DNA of 64,000 bases from Shouchella oshimensis (GCF_002019765.1 NZ_KV917380.1:2890792-2954791), one strand, 5' to 3'; shown: positions 8,521 through 18,045, numbered from the stretch's first letter. Made by a program: numbers and translations. Notes: a model not told the origin generated them from the letters alone.

Positions 8521-8855
8521 ATGATCACATCCTTCCTTTATAATTAGCCTATCATAACAAGCATTAAATTTCCTTGTATTCGAATCATTTTCTTCATCCT
8601 GTTTCCATTGGTTACAAAACAATTCAGTGAGGGCATTTTTCTTATTTTGTTTCCATTACATGAATCCCTCCCCCACCTTTTGAAGCCCCTATATTTAGGT
8701 GATTCTTTACATTTATGTAACAAAGCAGGCATTACGACTTATATCTCCAAATCGAATTGAAACGTTTTTTCCATCCTTTTTCACTTTATCTCTCTCCACA
8801 CAGTTGGTACACTATCATGTAGTCAAAGAAATAGAAGGAAATGTGGTGATTGGTT
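8521..8855. other. Divergent intergenic region, 335 bp
   Basis: This region separates the DCC gene (minus) from mreBH (plus). It holds the extended -10 box for the DCC gene at 8551-8556. The only longer frames have no ribosome site. I looked for the SigI boxes known upstream of B. subtilis mreBH (ACCCCC and CGAA) and did not find a convincing pair. Confidence 0.5.
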
Positions 8856-9863
8856 ATGTTTTCAACTGCACAAATAGGCATTGATTTAGGAACAGCAAAC
8901 ATTTTAGTTTACAGTAAAGAAAAAGGTATTATTTTAAACGAACCATCTGTCGTAGCACTTAATATAGATACAAGAGATGTATTAGCGATTGGAATCGAAG
9001 CAAAGAAAATGGTAGGGAAGACCCCTTCACATATCGTTGCCGTTCGTCCATTACGCGATGGTGTTATTGCTGATTTCGATGTTACAGCTAGCTTATTAAA
9101 AGAAATTATGAAAAAAGCAAGCAAAAATATGGGACTTGCCATGCGCAAACCAAATGTAGTTGTTTGCGCACCAACCGGATCAACATCCGTTGAAAGACGT
9201 GCCATTTTAGATGCTGTACGTAGCTGTGGTGCGAAGAACGTTCATATTATTGAAGAACCTGTTGCAGCCGCTATTGGCGCTGACTTACCTGTTGAAGAGC
9301 CAACGGCAAATGTCGTTGTCGATATTGGTGGTGGCACAACTGAAGTGGCGATTATTTCTTATGGTGGGGTTGTCTCTTCTAATTCCGTTCGCGTTGGCGG
9401 AGATAAACTTGACGAAGCCATTATTCAATACGTACGAAAAACATACAATATTTTAATTGGTGAGCGAACAGCAGAACAAATAAAAATAGACATCGGTTAT
9501 GCACCAATTGAGCACGAGAAGCTGACAATGGAAATTCGTGGACGGGATCTCGTAAATGGGCTACCAAAAACGATTGAACTCCATTCATTCGAAATTCAAG
9601 AAGCCATGGGCGAGCTCTTGCACCAATTATTAGAAGCACTTCGAGCAACACTTGAAGATTGTCCTCCTGAATTGAGTGGAGATATCGTTGATCAAGGAGT
9701 TCTTCTTACTGGAGGCGGTGCCCTTTTAAACGGACTAAAAGAGTGGATTTCAGATGAAATCTTTGTTCCGGTACATGTTGCACCGAATCCTTTAGGATCA
9801 GTGGCCATCGGAACAGGCCGTTCCTTATCGTTTATCGACAAACTTCAAAAAGCTACTATATAA
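8856..9863 (+). CDS. mreBH: MreB-like actin homologue MreBH
   Basis: A 335-residue bacterial actin that polymerises at the membrane and guides cell-wall synthesis; in B. subtilis MreBH also directs the LytE hydrolase. Phosphate-1 ([15 protein letters not shown]), connect-1/phosphate-2 ([17 protein letters not shown]) and adenosine ([13 protein letters not shown]) motifs are all present. The gene is solitary rather than beside mreC/mreD, has the length of MreBH and lacks a radC/mreC context, so I call it MreBH rather than MreB or Mbl. The ATG at 8856 follows a GGTGAT element; a TTG two codons earlier is less likely. A long nested terminator follows. Confidence 0.85.
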   Translation: MFSTAQIGIDLGTANILVYSKEKGIILNEPSVVALNIDTRDVLAIGIEAKKMVGKTPSHIVAVRPLRDGVIADFDVTASLLKEIMKKASKNMGLAMRKPNVVVCAPTGSTSVERRAILDAVRSCGAKNVHIIEEPVAAAIGADLPVEEPTANVVVDIGGGTTEVAIISYGGVVSSNSVRVGGDKLDEAIIQYVRKTYNILIGERTAEQIKIDIGYAPIEHEKLTMEIRGRDLVNGLPKTIELHSFEIQEAMGELLHQLLEALRATLEDCPPELSGDIVDQGVLLTGGGALLNGLKEWISDEIFVPVHVAPNPLGSVAIGTGRSLSFIDKLQKATI

Positions 9864-9884
9864 CCACGTTTAGAATATGACATG

Positions 9885-9976
9885 AAAGAAGCGCTGCGAT
9901 AACGGCTTTCTGCGAAATTTACAGTTTTTTTTCTGTAATGATAGTGCAAGGCTGTACGCTATGCGCTTCTTTTTTT
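9885..9976 (+). terminator. Long nested hairpin terminator after mreBH
   Basis: AAAGAAGCGC (9885-9894) pairs perfectly with GCGCTTCTTT (9963-9972), and a run of T follows. The 68-base interior holds a second hairpin, TTACAG/CTGTAA (about 9919-9938), with a T-only loop. It is much longer than a normal terminator and could be a stable small RNA or 3' UTR structure. Confidence 0.6.
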
Positions 9977-9995
9977 GCCTAATCTCCTCATTTCT

Positions 9996-10232
9996 TCAAT
10001 ATGCACGTTTTCGATTTTCATAAAAATGCACTAAACCTAATTCCTCATTCAAAAGCCATTCCATTTCTTTTAAGTCTTCTCGTATAACCATTGTATCCAT
10101 CTCAGACCACTGAACCGAATATACGAAATAATAGTTTCTTACCATACGAAAGGTAACAACTGAGGATGGAAAGCGGTTAAAGATAGCTTTTATTTGGTTT
10201 CGTTTCCAATATGAATAGGAGACCAATTCCAC
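9996..10232 (-). CDS. Small protein of unknown function, 78 residues
   Basis: The GTG start has AGGAGGAGGTG 8 bases upstream, and the gene begins 18 bases after the stop of the upstream 233-residue gene. It is thus the third member of an operon with that gene and the amidohydrolase. The product is soluble, basic and aromatic at the N terminus (SYSYWKRNQIKAIFNRFP) and acidic in the middle (REDLKEMEWLLNEELG). I do not recognise it. Confidence 0.7.
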   Translation of the reverse strand: MELVSYSYWKRNQIKAIFNRFPSSVVTFRMVRNYYFVYSVQWSEMDTMVIREDLKEMEWLLNEELGLVHFYENRKRAY

Positions 10233-10250
10233 AATCCATACACCTCCTCC

Positions 10251-10952
10251 TCACATCAACTCGTCATGCAAATAAATGGCCTGCTGCTCTTTTTTGATAT
10301 ACCCTTTTCGAATGTTTTCACTCACTCGTTGAAAATAAAACGCTACTGGATATTCAGGGCGCTGTGCGTACACGGTTGCAACTACTTTTTCGATTGGGAC
10401 AGGCTCCTTAAACTGCCTTAATGCCTCAAGAATCTCCGGATCGAAGTAGCCATCCTTACGTACTTCGTGTGTAAACCGATCAATTCGTTCAACTAATTGT
10501 TTATGTTCTACGTTAGAAAAGGATGGGACCATCACACTCCACTCTTTTTTTGTAAGTGGAGGTTGTTGCGCCAACTCGGTAAAAAGCGCTGGGGCGCGTT
10601 CATGAATGTGTAAGGGTCCAGGAACTAGTCGAAGCGTTAACCTTTCTGAATGATTTAAACGCTCTGCTAACTCCATAAATGCAAGCTCTTCTCCAGCAGA
10701 TGGCCCAATCCATGCGGTAACAAACCCTACTTCTAGTGCTGTTTGAATGGCATCTCGTTGCAGCTGCTGTTGCTTTCGTACTTTCGTTCTTTCCTCTTGA
10801 AGTTGATTCACACCTAATAACGCTTCAATACGCTGCATACGTGTTTCTTCATTTTTTAAAATGCCTAGTTGCCAAAATGGCTCATACATAAGTTGTTCTT
10901 CATTTTCAAAGGGTGTTTTCACATTCATTGAAAAGAACAATTGTTTTTCCAT
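10251..10952 (-). CDS. Protein of unknown function, 233 residues
   Basis: The ATG follows AAGAAGGTG. The gene lies 14 bases after the amidohydrolase gene and 18 before the 78-residue gene. The product is cytoplasmic in character: no signal, no membrane helices, no cysteine. Residues about 45-70 are a charged Gln/Arg-rich helix that could be a short coiled coil (EERTKVRKQQQLQRDAIQ). A middle part (ERLTLRLVPGPLHIHERAP) is beta-like and the C-terminal third is helical. I find no catalytic motif I can name. Operon linkage suggests a role with the amidohydrolase. Confidence 0.65.
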   Translation of the reverse strand: MEKQLFFSMNVKTPFENEEQLMYEPFWQLGILKNEETRMQRIEALLGVNQLQEERTKVRKQQQLQRDAIQTALEVGFVTAWIGPSAGEELAFMELAERLNHSERLTLRLVPGPLHIHERAPALFTELAQQPPLTKKEWSVMVPSFSNVEHKQLVERIDRFTHEVRKDGYFDPEILEALRQFKEPVPIEKVVATVYAQRPEYPVAFYFQRVSENIRKGYIKKEQQAIYLHDELM

Positions 10953-10966
10953 TTAGAACACCTTCT

Positions 10967-12274
10967 TTATTTCATTAAATGAGGATACTGTTTATTCATA
11001 TAGTCATAATAAACTTGTTCTTGCTTATCATACGAAGCTTGATTGTATTTCTGTTGGTTTTGTTCGGCTTTAGCAATAAGCGCCTCTGGTCGATGCCACA
11101 TACCGTTTTTCACAACCCATTCGATCAGTCGTGTTGCTGAAATATCTTTCAACGGGTTGCTTTTCAAGATAACAAGGTCAGCTTGTCCCCCTACTTTACA
11201 GACACTGTTCAAACCGAAAAGTTTACTAGGAATCAATGTTGCTGATTGGATCGCTTCAAAAGGAGAGAGGCCGCATTGGACGAGTAATTGCAATTCTCGA
11301 TGTAAAAGCTGACCCGGGTACGTATCGACTCCTGCAGGTGAATCCGTTCCTGCTAATATCGTGCCTCCTTTTTCATGGTAGGCGGTCGTGATTTGTTTGC
11401 TCGCTTCCAATAGTCGTGTTTGTTTACTTGACTGAATGTATGGTCGTACATAGTTCCAATGCTCCTCCAAGCTTGTCAACGCGCTCGTTTTAACAGATGT
11501 TGAAATGCTCCAATGAGACTCTTTTGTTCCTTGTGCAAATAAACTTAAGGTTGGTACGATTACGACCCCTGCTGTTATCAATTCTTCACACAAGGTAGAA
11601 AGCTTATCTTCGTCTAAACCTTTCTCAAGTAACGCTCTATCTTCTTTCTCTGAAAGCAAGCTATGCCAACTTGGAATAAGAGACTGAATGATTCCAGAAT
11701 TATGTTCTAAAAAACGAATACCCATTTTAGCAGCTGTTCGTGCGTCAACATCGGTAGAGGCTAATAGGTCAGCGCTAACATCAAGTTTGCATTTGGCAGC
11801 TTCGTTTACCACTGCCTCCATAACGTCTCTTTTTAATCGACCATAGACTTTAATAAAAGATGCGCCTACGTCAACTTGTCGCTTTACTTCTTCTATAGCG
11901 TCATGTTTAGACTGCGTAGAGAACGAGCCACTACTCGTCTTCCCCCATAAGCCGGGTACACCATCAATTACTCGATCAGCAGTAAAAACGGTTGGGCTAA
12001 AGGAGGCGTACTGGTGATCCTTTAATGGCTTTAAATGAAGCGAATTTCCTGCTGTATTCCGAACACTTGTAACACCAGCAGCTGTAAAAAGTGGTGCATA
12101 TGCAGGCTGTATATGACAATGATTATCAACCAGTCCAGGTAATGCATACGTTCGCAAATGAGAAATTGGTGCCTCCATCATTTCTGTAACTTTTCCATCG
12201 TTAATTGTAATGGTTTTGCCTTCAAACTGTCCTGTTTCCAAGTTTAATACATTAAGTGTCTCCATTTGCTTCAC
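10967..12274 (-). CDS. Amidohydrolase-superfamily metal-dependent hydrolase
   Basis: A 435-residue protein of the imidazolonepropionase/prolidase-like amidohydrolases, which cleave amide or related bonds with one or two metal ions in a TIM barrel. The first metal motif is LPGLVDNHCHIQPAYA (near residue 50), a Lys is present in SFIKVYGRLKRD, a His in RFLEHNSGI and the final catalytic Asp in TILAGTDSPAGVDT. It ends with the usual composite beta domain (GGQADLVILKSNPLKDIS). No signal peptide is present, so it is cytoplasmic. The GTG at 12274 has AAGGTGG 7 bases before it; an ATG three codons later is an alternative. It heads an operon with two unknown genes. The substrate is not predictable. Confidence 0.85.
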   Translation of the reverse strand: MKQMETLNVLNLETGQFEGKTITINDGKVTEMMEAPISHLRTYALPGLVDNHCHIQPAYAPLFTAAGVTSVRNTAGNSLHLKPLKDHQYASFSPTVFTADRVIDGVPGLWGKTSSGSFSTQSKHDAIEEVKRQVDVGASFIKVYGRLKRDVMEAVVNEAAKCKLDVSADLLASTDVDARTAAKMGIRFLEHNSGIIQSLIPSWHSLLSEKEDRALLEKGLDEDKLSTLCEELITAGVVIVPTLSLFAQGTKESHWSISTSVKTSALTSLEEHWNYVRPYIQSSKQTRLLEASKQITTAYHEKGGTILAGTDSPAGVDTYPGQLLHRELQLLVQCGLSPFEAIQSATLIPSKLFGLNSVCKVGGQADLVILKSNPLKDISATRLIEWVVKNGMWHRPEALIAKAEQNQQKYNQASYDKQEQVYYDYMNKQYPHLMK

Positions 12275-12352
12275 ACAGCCACCACCTTAACAGCTATTTT
12301 TTATTTGTAAAAAGCTTACCATATTCTTTCTATACCCACATGGTTCAAAATC

Positions 12353-12382
12353 AAAAAAGCCCGCTCCTATAGAGCAGGCTCG
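12353..12382 (-). terminator. Terminator of the fructose operon
   Basis: AGCCCGCTC and GAGCAGGCT pair around CTATA, with a U-run on the minus strand directly after the fruA stop. Confidence 0.85.
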
Positions 12383-12390
12383 ATTACCTA

Positions 12391-14277
12391 TTAATCAATT
12401 GGTCGTTTCATAATGCCATATAGAACGCCTGTCACAATGGCACCAATAATTATTGCGAGTGCATAAAGTCCCATATAGGAGAACGTTGAATCATTTACGA
12501 GCAACATGGTGAACACGCCACCGTGAGGAGCTGGCAACGTAATTTGGAACAACCCTGTCAGCCCTCCTGCAATTGCTGCACCAATAACACTTGCTGAAAT
12601 AACACGGACCGGGTCTGCTGCCGCGAACGGAATGGCACCTTCTGTAATAAAGGATGCACCAAGTACATAATTGGTTCGTCCAGACTCACGTTGCTGTTTT
12701 GTAAATTTATGCTTCCAGAACGTTGTCGCAATAGCTATTCCTAGCGGTGGCACCATTCCTGCTGCCATAACAGCCGCTTGGGGACCAAGGTTCCCTGCAT
12801 CAAGCATGGCAATACCGAATGTATAAGCGGCTTTATTAATGGGTCCCCCCATATCAATGGCCATCATAATGCCAAGAACAATCCCTAAAATGACCATATT
12901 CCCTGTTCCTAAATTACCAAGCCAGTTTTGTAAACCCGTATTTACAGATGCAAGTGGGGTAATAAGGACATACATAATTAAGCCGGTAAAGAGTATATTT
13001 AAGACTGGCGTAAAGAGAATGGTTTTTAACCCGTCTAAAGACTGCGGGATATTGGAAAGTAGTTTTTTTACACCTAAAGCCATATATCCTGCAAGAAAAC
13101 CTGCTAATAAGCCTCCTAGAAAACCAGCGTCTCCATTATACGCCATGTATCCTGCGATTAAGCCAGGCGCAAATCCGGGACGGTCTGCAATGCTCATCGC
13201 AATAAAGGCTGCTAAGACTGGAATAAACAGCGCAAATGCGTTATCGCCACCAATAAAGCCTAGAATATTCGTGACGACGTTATCTTCCCCTAATAGGGCA
13301 TCCACTTCAAATAAGAAGCTGATGGCAAGAAGGATTCCACCACCGATAACGAACGGTAGCATATTGGAAACACCATTCATTAAATGCTTGTAAACACTTT
13401 TCCCAAAACCACCGCTTGAATGACTTTCTCCACTCTCTTCTTTCTGACCACCTTGAGCAGAGTAAACAGCTTCTTTCCCTGCTAATGAGCGATCAATTAG
13501 TTGGGCAGGCTTTCGAACACCATCTGCTACTGGTGCAATGACTATGCGTTTTCCATCGAAGCGATCCATCTCAACTTTCGTGTCTGCCGCCACAATGATG
13601 CCATCAGCTCGGTCAATGTCTTCTTTTGTAAGACGGTTTTTCACGCCACCTGAGCCATTTGTTTCTACCTTTATAGAAAAGCCTCGTTCTTGTGCTTCTT
13701 TTTTTAGCGCATCAGCAGCCATATACGTATGGGCGATACCTGTAGGACATCCAGTAACACCGATGATAAATGTATCATCAGCAGATGTAGACTGAACTTC
13801 CTCTTCTTCCTCGTCACTTTCTTCCGCTTCTTTTCTATCAATAATCGCCATAACGTCATCAATTGATTGAGCGTCCAGCAGTTGATCACGAAAAGTCGTA
13901 TCCATCAGAAATGTCGATAACTTCGAGAGGGTTGCTAAGTGTTCGTTATTTGCACCTTCGGAAGCAGCAATCATAAAAAACAGCTGACTTGGTTGTCCGT
14001 CTAGTGCATCATAATTAATCCCCGCAATTGAACGCCCAAAGGCAATGGCAGGTGTTCGAACAGCCGCTGTTTTTGCATGTGGAATGGCAATTCCCTCACC
14101 TAACCCTGTCGTACTTTGATCTTCTCTTGCTAAGATAGCTTTCTTATAATCCTCTTTATTATTCAATCGCCCTGCTTCATCAAGCTTCATCACTAATTCA
14201 TCAATGACATCTGCTTTTGAAACCGCTTGTAAGTCAAGTATAATGGTATCTTTCTTTAGTAAGTCAGAGATCCTCAT
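12391..14277 (-). CDS. fruA: PTS fructose transporter, EIIABC fusion
   Basis: A 628-residue enzyme II that imports fructose and phosphorylates it to fructose-1-phosphate. Residues 1-145 are EIIA with phospho-His67 in GIAIPHAKT. An acidic linker (about 150-165) follows. Residues 170-265 are EIIB with phospho-Cys177 in GVTGCPTGIAHTYM. Residues about 300-625 are the membrane EIIC with many Gly/Ala-rich helices. The ATG has AGGAGGAAG upstream. It lies 15 bases after fruK in the order fruR-fruK-fruA, as in B. subtilis, so fructose-1-phosphate goes straight to FruK. Confidence 0.96.
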   Translation of the reverse strand: MRISDLLKKDTIILDLQAVSKADVIDELVMKLDEAGRLNNKEDYKKAILAREDQSTTGLGEGIAIPHAKTAAVRTPAIAFGRSIAGINYDALDGQPSQLFFMIAASEGANNEHLATLSKLSTFLMDTTFRDQLLDAQSIDDVMAIIDRKEAEESDEEEEEVQSTSADDTFIIGVTGCPTGIAHTYMAADALKKEAQERGFSIKVETNGSGGVKNRLTKEDIDRADGIIVAADTKVEMDRFDGKRIVIAPVADGVRKPAQLIDRSLAGKEAVYSAQGGQKEESGESHSSGGFGKSVYKHLMNGVSNMLPFVIGGGILLAISFLFEVDALLGEDNVVTNILGFIGGDNAFALFIPVLAAFIAMSIADRPGFAPGLIAGYMAYNGDAGFLGGLLAGFLAGYMALGVKKLLSNIPQSLDGLKTILFTPVLNILFTGLIMYVLITPLASVNTGLQNWLGNLGTGNMVILGIVLGIMMAIDMGGPINKAAYTFGIAMLDAGNLGPQAAVMAAGMVPPLGIAIATTFWKHKFTKQQRESGRTNYVLGASFITEGAIPFAAADPVRVISASVIGAAIAGGLTGLFQITLPAPHGGVFTMLLVNDSTFSYMGLYALAIIIGAIVTGVLYGIMKRPID

Positions 14278-14292
14278 CTCGTATCTTCCTCC

Positions 14293-15204
14293 TTATATGG
14301 TGCTCACTTCAATTTCTTTTTCTAAACGTTTTACTTCCGCTAGTTCACCAAAGCCAAGGGAAAATGCGGTTGCACTTCCTGAAGCCATTCCGAATCGAAA
14401 GGCATCCTCTACACTTGCTCCTTCATGATGAGCATGAATAAATCCAGCAACTGTCGCATCACCAGCACCGACAGAGTTTATCAATTCTCCTTTTGGTGCA
14501 TTTGCACTGTAAATACCATCTCTTGTTGCCAGTAACGCCCCATCTCCTGCAAAACTAACAAGAACATAGTCAACACCTTGTTCAACAAGAGCTTTGGCAT
14601 GAGGAATCGCATCTTCTTTGGTGGTAATGACTGATTGTGTTAATTCCGCTAACTCATGTTGATTCGGTTTAATGAAGGCTGGTTTTGCTTTGATAACCTG
14701 TTTTAGCGCTTCACCACTTGTATCAACAAAAACATGTACACCTTGTCCATTTAATTGTTCTGTCCACTCAGCATATAAATTCGCTTGTAGCGATGGGGGG
14801 ATACTACCTGCTAACACAACGATGTCGCCTTTATTTAGTTGTTTAAACTGCTCTTCTAGAGTGGCTTTATCACTTATCGTAATTTCAGGAGAGAAACCAT
14901 TTATTTCGGATTCTTCTTCTGCCTTTATCTTTACATTAATGCGTGTATCACCTTTAATACGGATAAAGTTTGAATCGATGCCATCTTGCATAACGGCTTC
15001 ATGAATAAAGTCACCTGTAAAACCACCAATAAAGCCGAGTGCTGTGGAATGAGTCCCGTACCTCTTTAATACCTTTGATACATTGATACCTTTCCCTCCA
15101 GCTACTTTTCGATCGTTTGTTGAACGATTCACATGACCAACATGTAATGTTGGAAGGGACACATAATAATCCATTGCGGGGTTTAAGGTCACCGTATAAA
15201 TCAT
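14293..15204 (-). CDS. fruK: 1-phosphofructokinase
   Basis: A 303-residue PfkB-family kinase converting fructose-1-phosphate and ATP to fructose-1,6-bisphosphate. The N-terminal sugar site is seen in KVAGGKGINVSKVLKRYG, and the PfkB signature with catalytic Asp in NSVGAGDATVAGFIHAH near residue 250. Length is normal. The ATG overlaps the fruR stop codon by 4 bases (ATGA) and has GAGGTGG upstream, showing translational coupling within the operon. Confidence 0.95.
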   Translation of the reverse strand: MIYTVTLNPAMDYYVSLPTLHVGHVNRSTNDRKVAGGKGINVSKVLKRYGTHSTALGFIGGFTGDFIHEAVMQDGIDSNFIRIKGDTRINVKIKAEEESEINGFSPEITISDKATLEEQFKQLNKGDIVVLAGSIPPSLQANLYAEWTEQLNGQGVHVFVDTSGEALKQVIKAKPAFIKPNQHELAELTQSVITTKEDAIPHAKALVEQGVDYVLVSFAGDGALLATRDGIYSANAPKGELINSVGAGDATVAGFIHAHHEGASVEDAFRFGMASGSATAFSLGFGELAEVKRLEKEIEVSTI

Positions 15205-15965
15205 AGCTTTACCACCTCTACTGCCGTGCTTTTCTGTAATTCTTGATAGAGCTTCTTTCGTTCTTCTTCAACGTATGAGCTTGTTACAATGTGTACGTCT
15301 TGAATAGAAGCAAATGTTGAAAATGTAATGTCACCAAACTTCGTGTGATCGGCTAGCACAAACGCTTGCTGAGCATGTGCAATGGCTTTTGCTTTAATAT
15401 AGGCTTCTTCTGGATCTGGTGTGGTAAATCCATCATTAAGTGTAAGACCATTCGTTCCAATAAAAGCTTTGTTAAATCGAAAACTTGAAATGGCTTCAAT
15501 GGCACCTCTTCCCACAAACGCATACGTGCCTTTTTTCACATGCCCCCCAAGACCATGTGTATGAATATCTGCCTCTAGCAACGCTGGAATATTCATAACA
15601 CCATTTGTGACTACTTCTATGTTCTTTCCTTTTAAATAAGGAATCATTTCATACGTCGTACTGCCAGCATCTAAAAAAATACAATCGCCATCTTCCACCC
15701 ATTCAGCTGCTCGTTTAGCAATTTGCTTTTTCTCATGACTGTTTTTGAATGATTTTTGAGCCATCGTTGGTTCATCTCTCATCGTTTGAAGTACCGTCGC
15801 ACCACCATGTATGCGCTTTAATTTCTTTCCTTGTTCAAGTTCAGTTAAATCTCTTCGTATTGTTGATTCTGAAGAACGAGTAGCTTCAATAAGCTCATAA
15901 ATTTTCACTACTTCCCGTTCTTGAACAAGCTTAAGAATCATTTCTTGTCTCTCTACAGTTAACAT
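15201..15965 (-). CDS. fruR: DeoR-family fructose operon repressor
   Basis: A 254-residue DeoR-family regulator. The N-terminal helix-turn-helix is at residues about 5-55 (SSESTIRRDLTELE), and a DeoR sensor domain of the ribose-isomerase-like fold follows (DGDCIFLDAGSTTYEM, FIGTNGLTLNDGFTTPDPEE). In this family fructose-1-phosphate usually releases the repressor. I start at the ATG 15965, which has AAAGAGGTG upstream; a longer frame would begin with 20 residues lying over the promoter. It is the first gene of fruR-fruK-fruA, so it should control itself. Confidence 0.92.
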   Translation of the reverse strand: MLTVERQEMILKLVQEREVVKIYELIEATRSSESTIRRDLTELEQGKKLKRIHGGATVLQTMRDEPTMAQKSFKNSHEKKQIAKRAAEWVEDGDCIFLDAGSTTYEMIPYLKGKNIEVVTNGVMNIPALLEADIHTHGLGGHVKKGTYAFVGRGAIEAISSFRFNKAFIGTNGLTLNDGFTTPDPEEAYIKAKAIAHAQQAFVLADHTKFGDITFSTFASIQDVHIVTSSYVEEERKKLYQELQKSTAVEVVKL

Positions 15966-15996
15966 ACATACACCTCTTTGCTTACAAGACTTTTTC

Positions 15997-16036
15997 ATTA
16001 TACATTCAAAAACAATCACAATCAATCATTTTCGGT
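15997..16036 (-). promoter_or_regulatory. fruRKA promoter with repeated operator motif
   Basis: TTGATT (16020-16025), 17-base spacer, TATAAT (15997-16002) on the minus strand. The -35 region is built of repeated TGATTG/TGATT units, a likely FruR binding site since DeoR regulators bind short direct repeats. Confidence 0.75.
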
Positions 16037-16076
16037 CATTTTATATGTGACAAGTTTATCCTTTAAACGTCACAAA

Positions 16077-16150
16077 AACGCTAGTAATCGTATCGTAGAA
16101 AAGAGGTAGCTGTTTTTAGCTTCTCCCTTAACTTGTCCGTTACTAGCGTT
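16077..16150 (-). terminator. 74-bp hairpin element downstream of the ABC-F gene
   Basis: AACGCTAGTAA (16077-16087) and TTACTAGCGTT (16140-16150) are a perfect 11-bp inverted repeat. The 52-base interior holds an AGCT/AGCT inner hairpin around a T-rich loop. On the minus strand the outer stem ends in GTTTTTG, so it can end ABC-F transcription, but the loop is unusually large. Confidence 0.55.
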
Positions 16151-16173
16151 CCATATGAATCTCATTTCGTTGT

Positions 16174-18045
16174 CTACTTTAACTGTTCCACTTTTTCAGC
16201 TAGCTCTGCCCAACGTTCAAGTGTCTGGTCAAGTTCCTCATCAACAACTTCTTTTTCCTTCATCGTATCAGCGATTTTACCGTAGTCACTACCTGCTTCT
16301 TGAATGATTTCCTCTAATGACGCTTGCTTCTCTTCGAGTGAAGCGATCTTTTCATCTATTCCGTCCCATTCTCTTTGTTCCTTATAGGAAAGCTTCTTAC
16401 CAACTTTTTTCCGCTCAACGGATGGCTCTTTTTCTTTCTTTGGAACAACTTCCGTTCGTTTCTCTTCAAGATAATCTGTATAATCCCCTTGATAACGTTG
16501 AACAGTTCCATTTTCAAAAATAAGCATTTGCTCGACGACACGGTCAAGAAAATAGCGATCATGAGAAACGGTTACAACTGTACCAGGAAAGGTTTCAATA
16601 TAGTCCTCTAAGACCGCCAGTGTTTCCACATCTAAATCGTTGGTTGGCTCATCTAAAAATAGTACATTCGGTTCGCCCATTAATATTCGCAGCAAGTAAA
16701 GACGGCGCTTTTCACCACCTGAAAGTCGTCGAATAAAGGTCCATTGTTGTGCTCTCGGGAATAAAAAACGCTCAAGCATTTGCTCAGCCGTAATTTGATC
16801 CCCCTTGGCGGTGTATACCACTTCAGCTACTTGTTTAATATAGTCAATAACAGTCAGATTCCCATCAAGCTCAGCATCTTCCTGAGTGTAATAGCCAATT
16901 TTTACTGTTTCTCCAACAATACATGCACCACTATCAGGTTCCAAACGAGTTGCCATAATATTGAGAAGCGTTGTCTTCCCACTCCCGTTAGCCCCAATGA
17001 TGCCTAATCGCTCTTGGTTAGTAAGTAGATAAGATAGGTCTGAAAACAAAGCCTTACCATTGAGGGTTTTGCTAACTGCTTTCAATTCAATGACTTGCTT
17101 CCCTAAACGTTGTGAACCAATTGCAACATCTAATTGCTCTTTACTTTTTAAACCCTGTTGATTTTTTAAGGCTTCCACTCGCTGGATTCGCGCCTTTTGC
17201 TTCGTCGTTCGTGCTTTTGCCCCTCTTTGAAGCCAAGCCATTTCTCGTCGGAGTAAATTTTGTCTTTTGACTTCTGCTTGTTCAAGTTGTTCTTCCCGGA
17301 GGGCGCGCTTTTCTAAATATGTCTCAAAGTTCCCTTCATATTGATACAGGTTTCCGTTTGTTAATTCATAGATCATTGTAGCCACTCGATTTAAGAAATA
17401 GCGATCATGAGTAATAACAACTAGGGCACCTCGATACTGATGTAAGTGCCCTTCAAGCCATTCAACAGTTTCATGGTCAAGGTGGTTTGTAGGTTCATCA
17501 AGCAATAGTAAATCAACTGGCTGAATAAGTGAGCGGGCAATTGCTACTCGTTTCTTTTGTCCTCCAGATAATGTAGAAAGGGGTGCTGTTAGATCAAAAA
17601 CACCCAATTTACTAAGGATTGTTTTTGCCTGTGTACTCGCTTCCCATCCATCCACTTTATCCATATGGGCTTGTAACGTAATTAGATTTGATTGCAATCG
17701 TTCATCCGTTGGATCTTGTTCAAGCTTTGCTAATCCTTCTTCGTAACGAGCGACCGTTCGCAGTAATTCTGACTCACTTTTAAAGATGTAGTGAAGGACC
17801 GTCTCGTTATCTGGAAGTTCCGGTTGCTGCGATAGGTATTCAATGGTAAAGTCATTTGCGTGGAATAAAGTTCCTGCTTCTTTTCCTTCCACACCTGCTA
17901 AAACTTTAAGAAGTGTAGATTTCCCAGTCCCATTTACTCCTAATAGACCTATTCGATCTCCAGCTTCAATTGTAAAATCGATAGAGTGAAAAAGCGCTTT
18001 TTCCCCGAACGTTTTACTTAGCCCTTCAACTCTTATTAAACTCAT
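16174..18045 (-). CDS. yfmR: ABC-F ATPase of the Uup/YfmR type
   Basis: A 623-residue soluble protein with two ABC ATPase cassettes and no membrane part. Walker A GVNGTGKSTLL and signature LSGGQKKRVAIAR lie in the first, GANGSGKTTLL and LSGGEKRRLYLLR in the second. A charged linker sits between them, and a C-terminal coiled-coil extension (about 530-620, SLEEKQASLEEIIQEAG) is typical of Uup/YfmR. ABC-F proteins act on stalled ribosomes; YfmR supports translation of difficult sequences together with EF-P in B. subtilis. The ATG at 18045 has AAGGAAGATG before it; the longer frame adds 16 residues without support. Antibiotic-resistance ABC-F types are less likely, given the C-terminal domain. 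Confidence 0.88.
   Translation of the reverse strand: MSLIRVEGLSKTFGEKALFHSIDFTIEAGDRIGLLGVNGTGKSTLLKVLAGVEGKEAGTLFHANDFTIEYLSQQPELPDNETVLHYIFKSESELLRTVARYEEGLAKLEQDPTDERLQSNLITLQAHMDKVDGWEASTQAKTILSKLGVFDLTAPLSTLSGGQKKRVAIARSLIQPVDLLLLDEPTNHLDHETVEWLEGHLHQYRGALVVITHDRYFLNRVATMIYELTNGNLYQYEGNFETYLEKRALREEQLEQAEVKRQNLLRREMAWLQRGAKARTTKQKARIQRVEALKNQQGLKSKEQLDVAIGSQRLGKQVIELKAVSKTLNGKALFSDLSYLLTNQERLGIIGANGSGKTTLLNIMATRLEPDSGACIVGETVKIGYYTQEDAELDGNLTVIDYIKQVAEVVYTAKGDQITAEQMLERFLFPRAQQWTFIRRLSGGEKRRLYLLRILMGEPNVLFLDEPTNDLDVETLAVLEDYIETFPGTVVTVSHDRYFLDRVVEQMLIFENGTVQRYQGDYTDYLEEKRTEVVPKKEKEPSVERKKVGKKLSYKEQREWDGIDEKIASLEEKQASLEEIIQEAGSDYGKIADTMKEKEVVDEELDQTLERWAELAEKVEQLK

Noticed and set aside
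8623-8855. SigI promoter before mreBH
   Set aside because: Known for B. subtilis mreBH, but no ACCCCC box with a correctly spaced CGAA was found.
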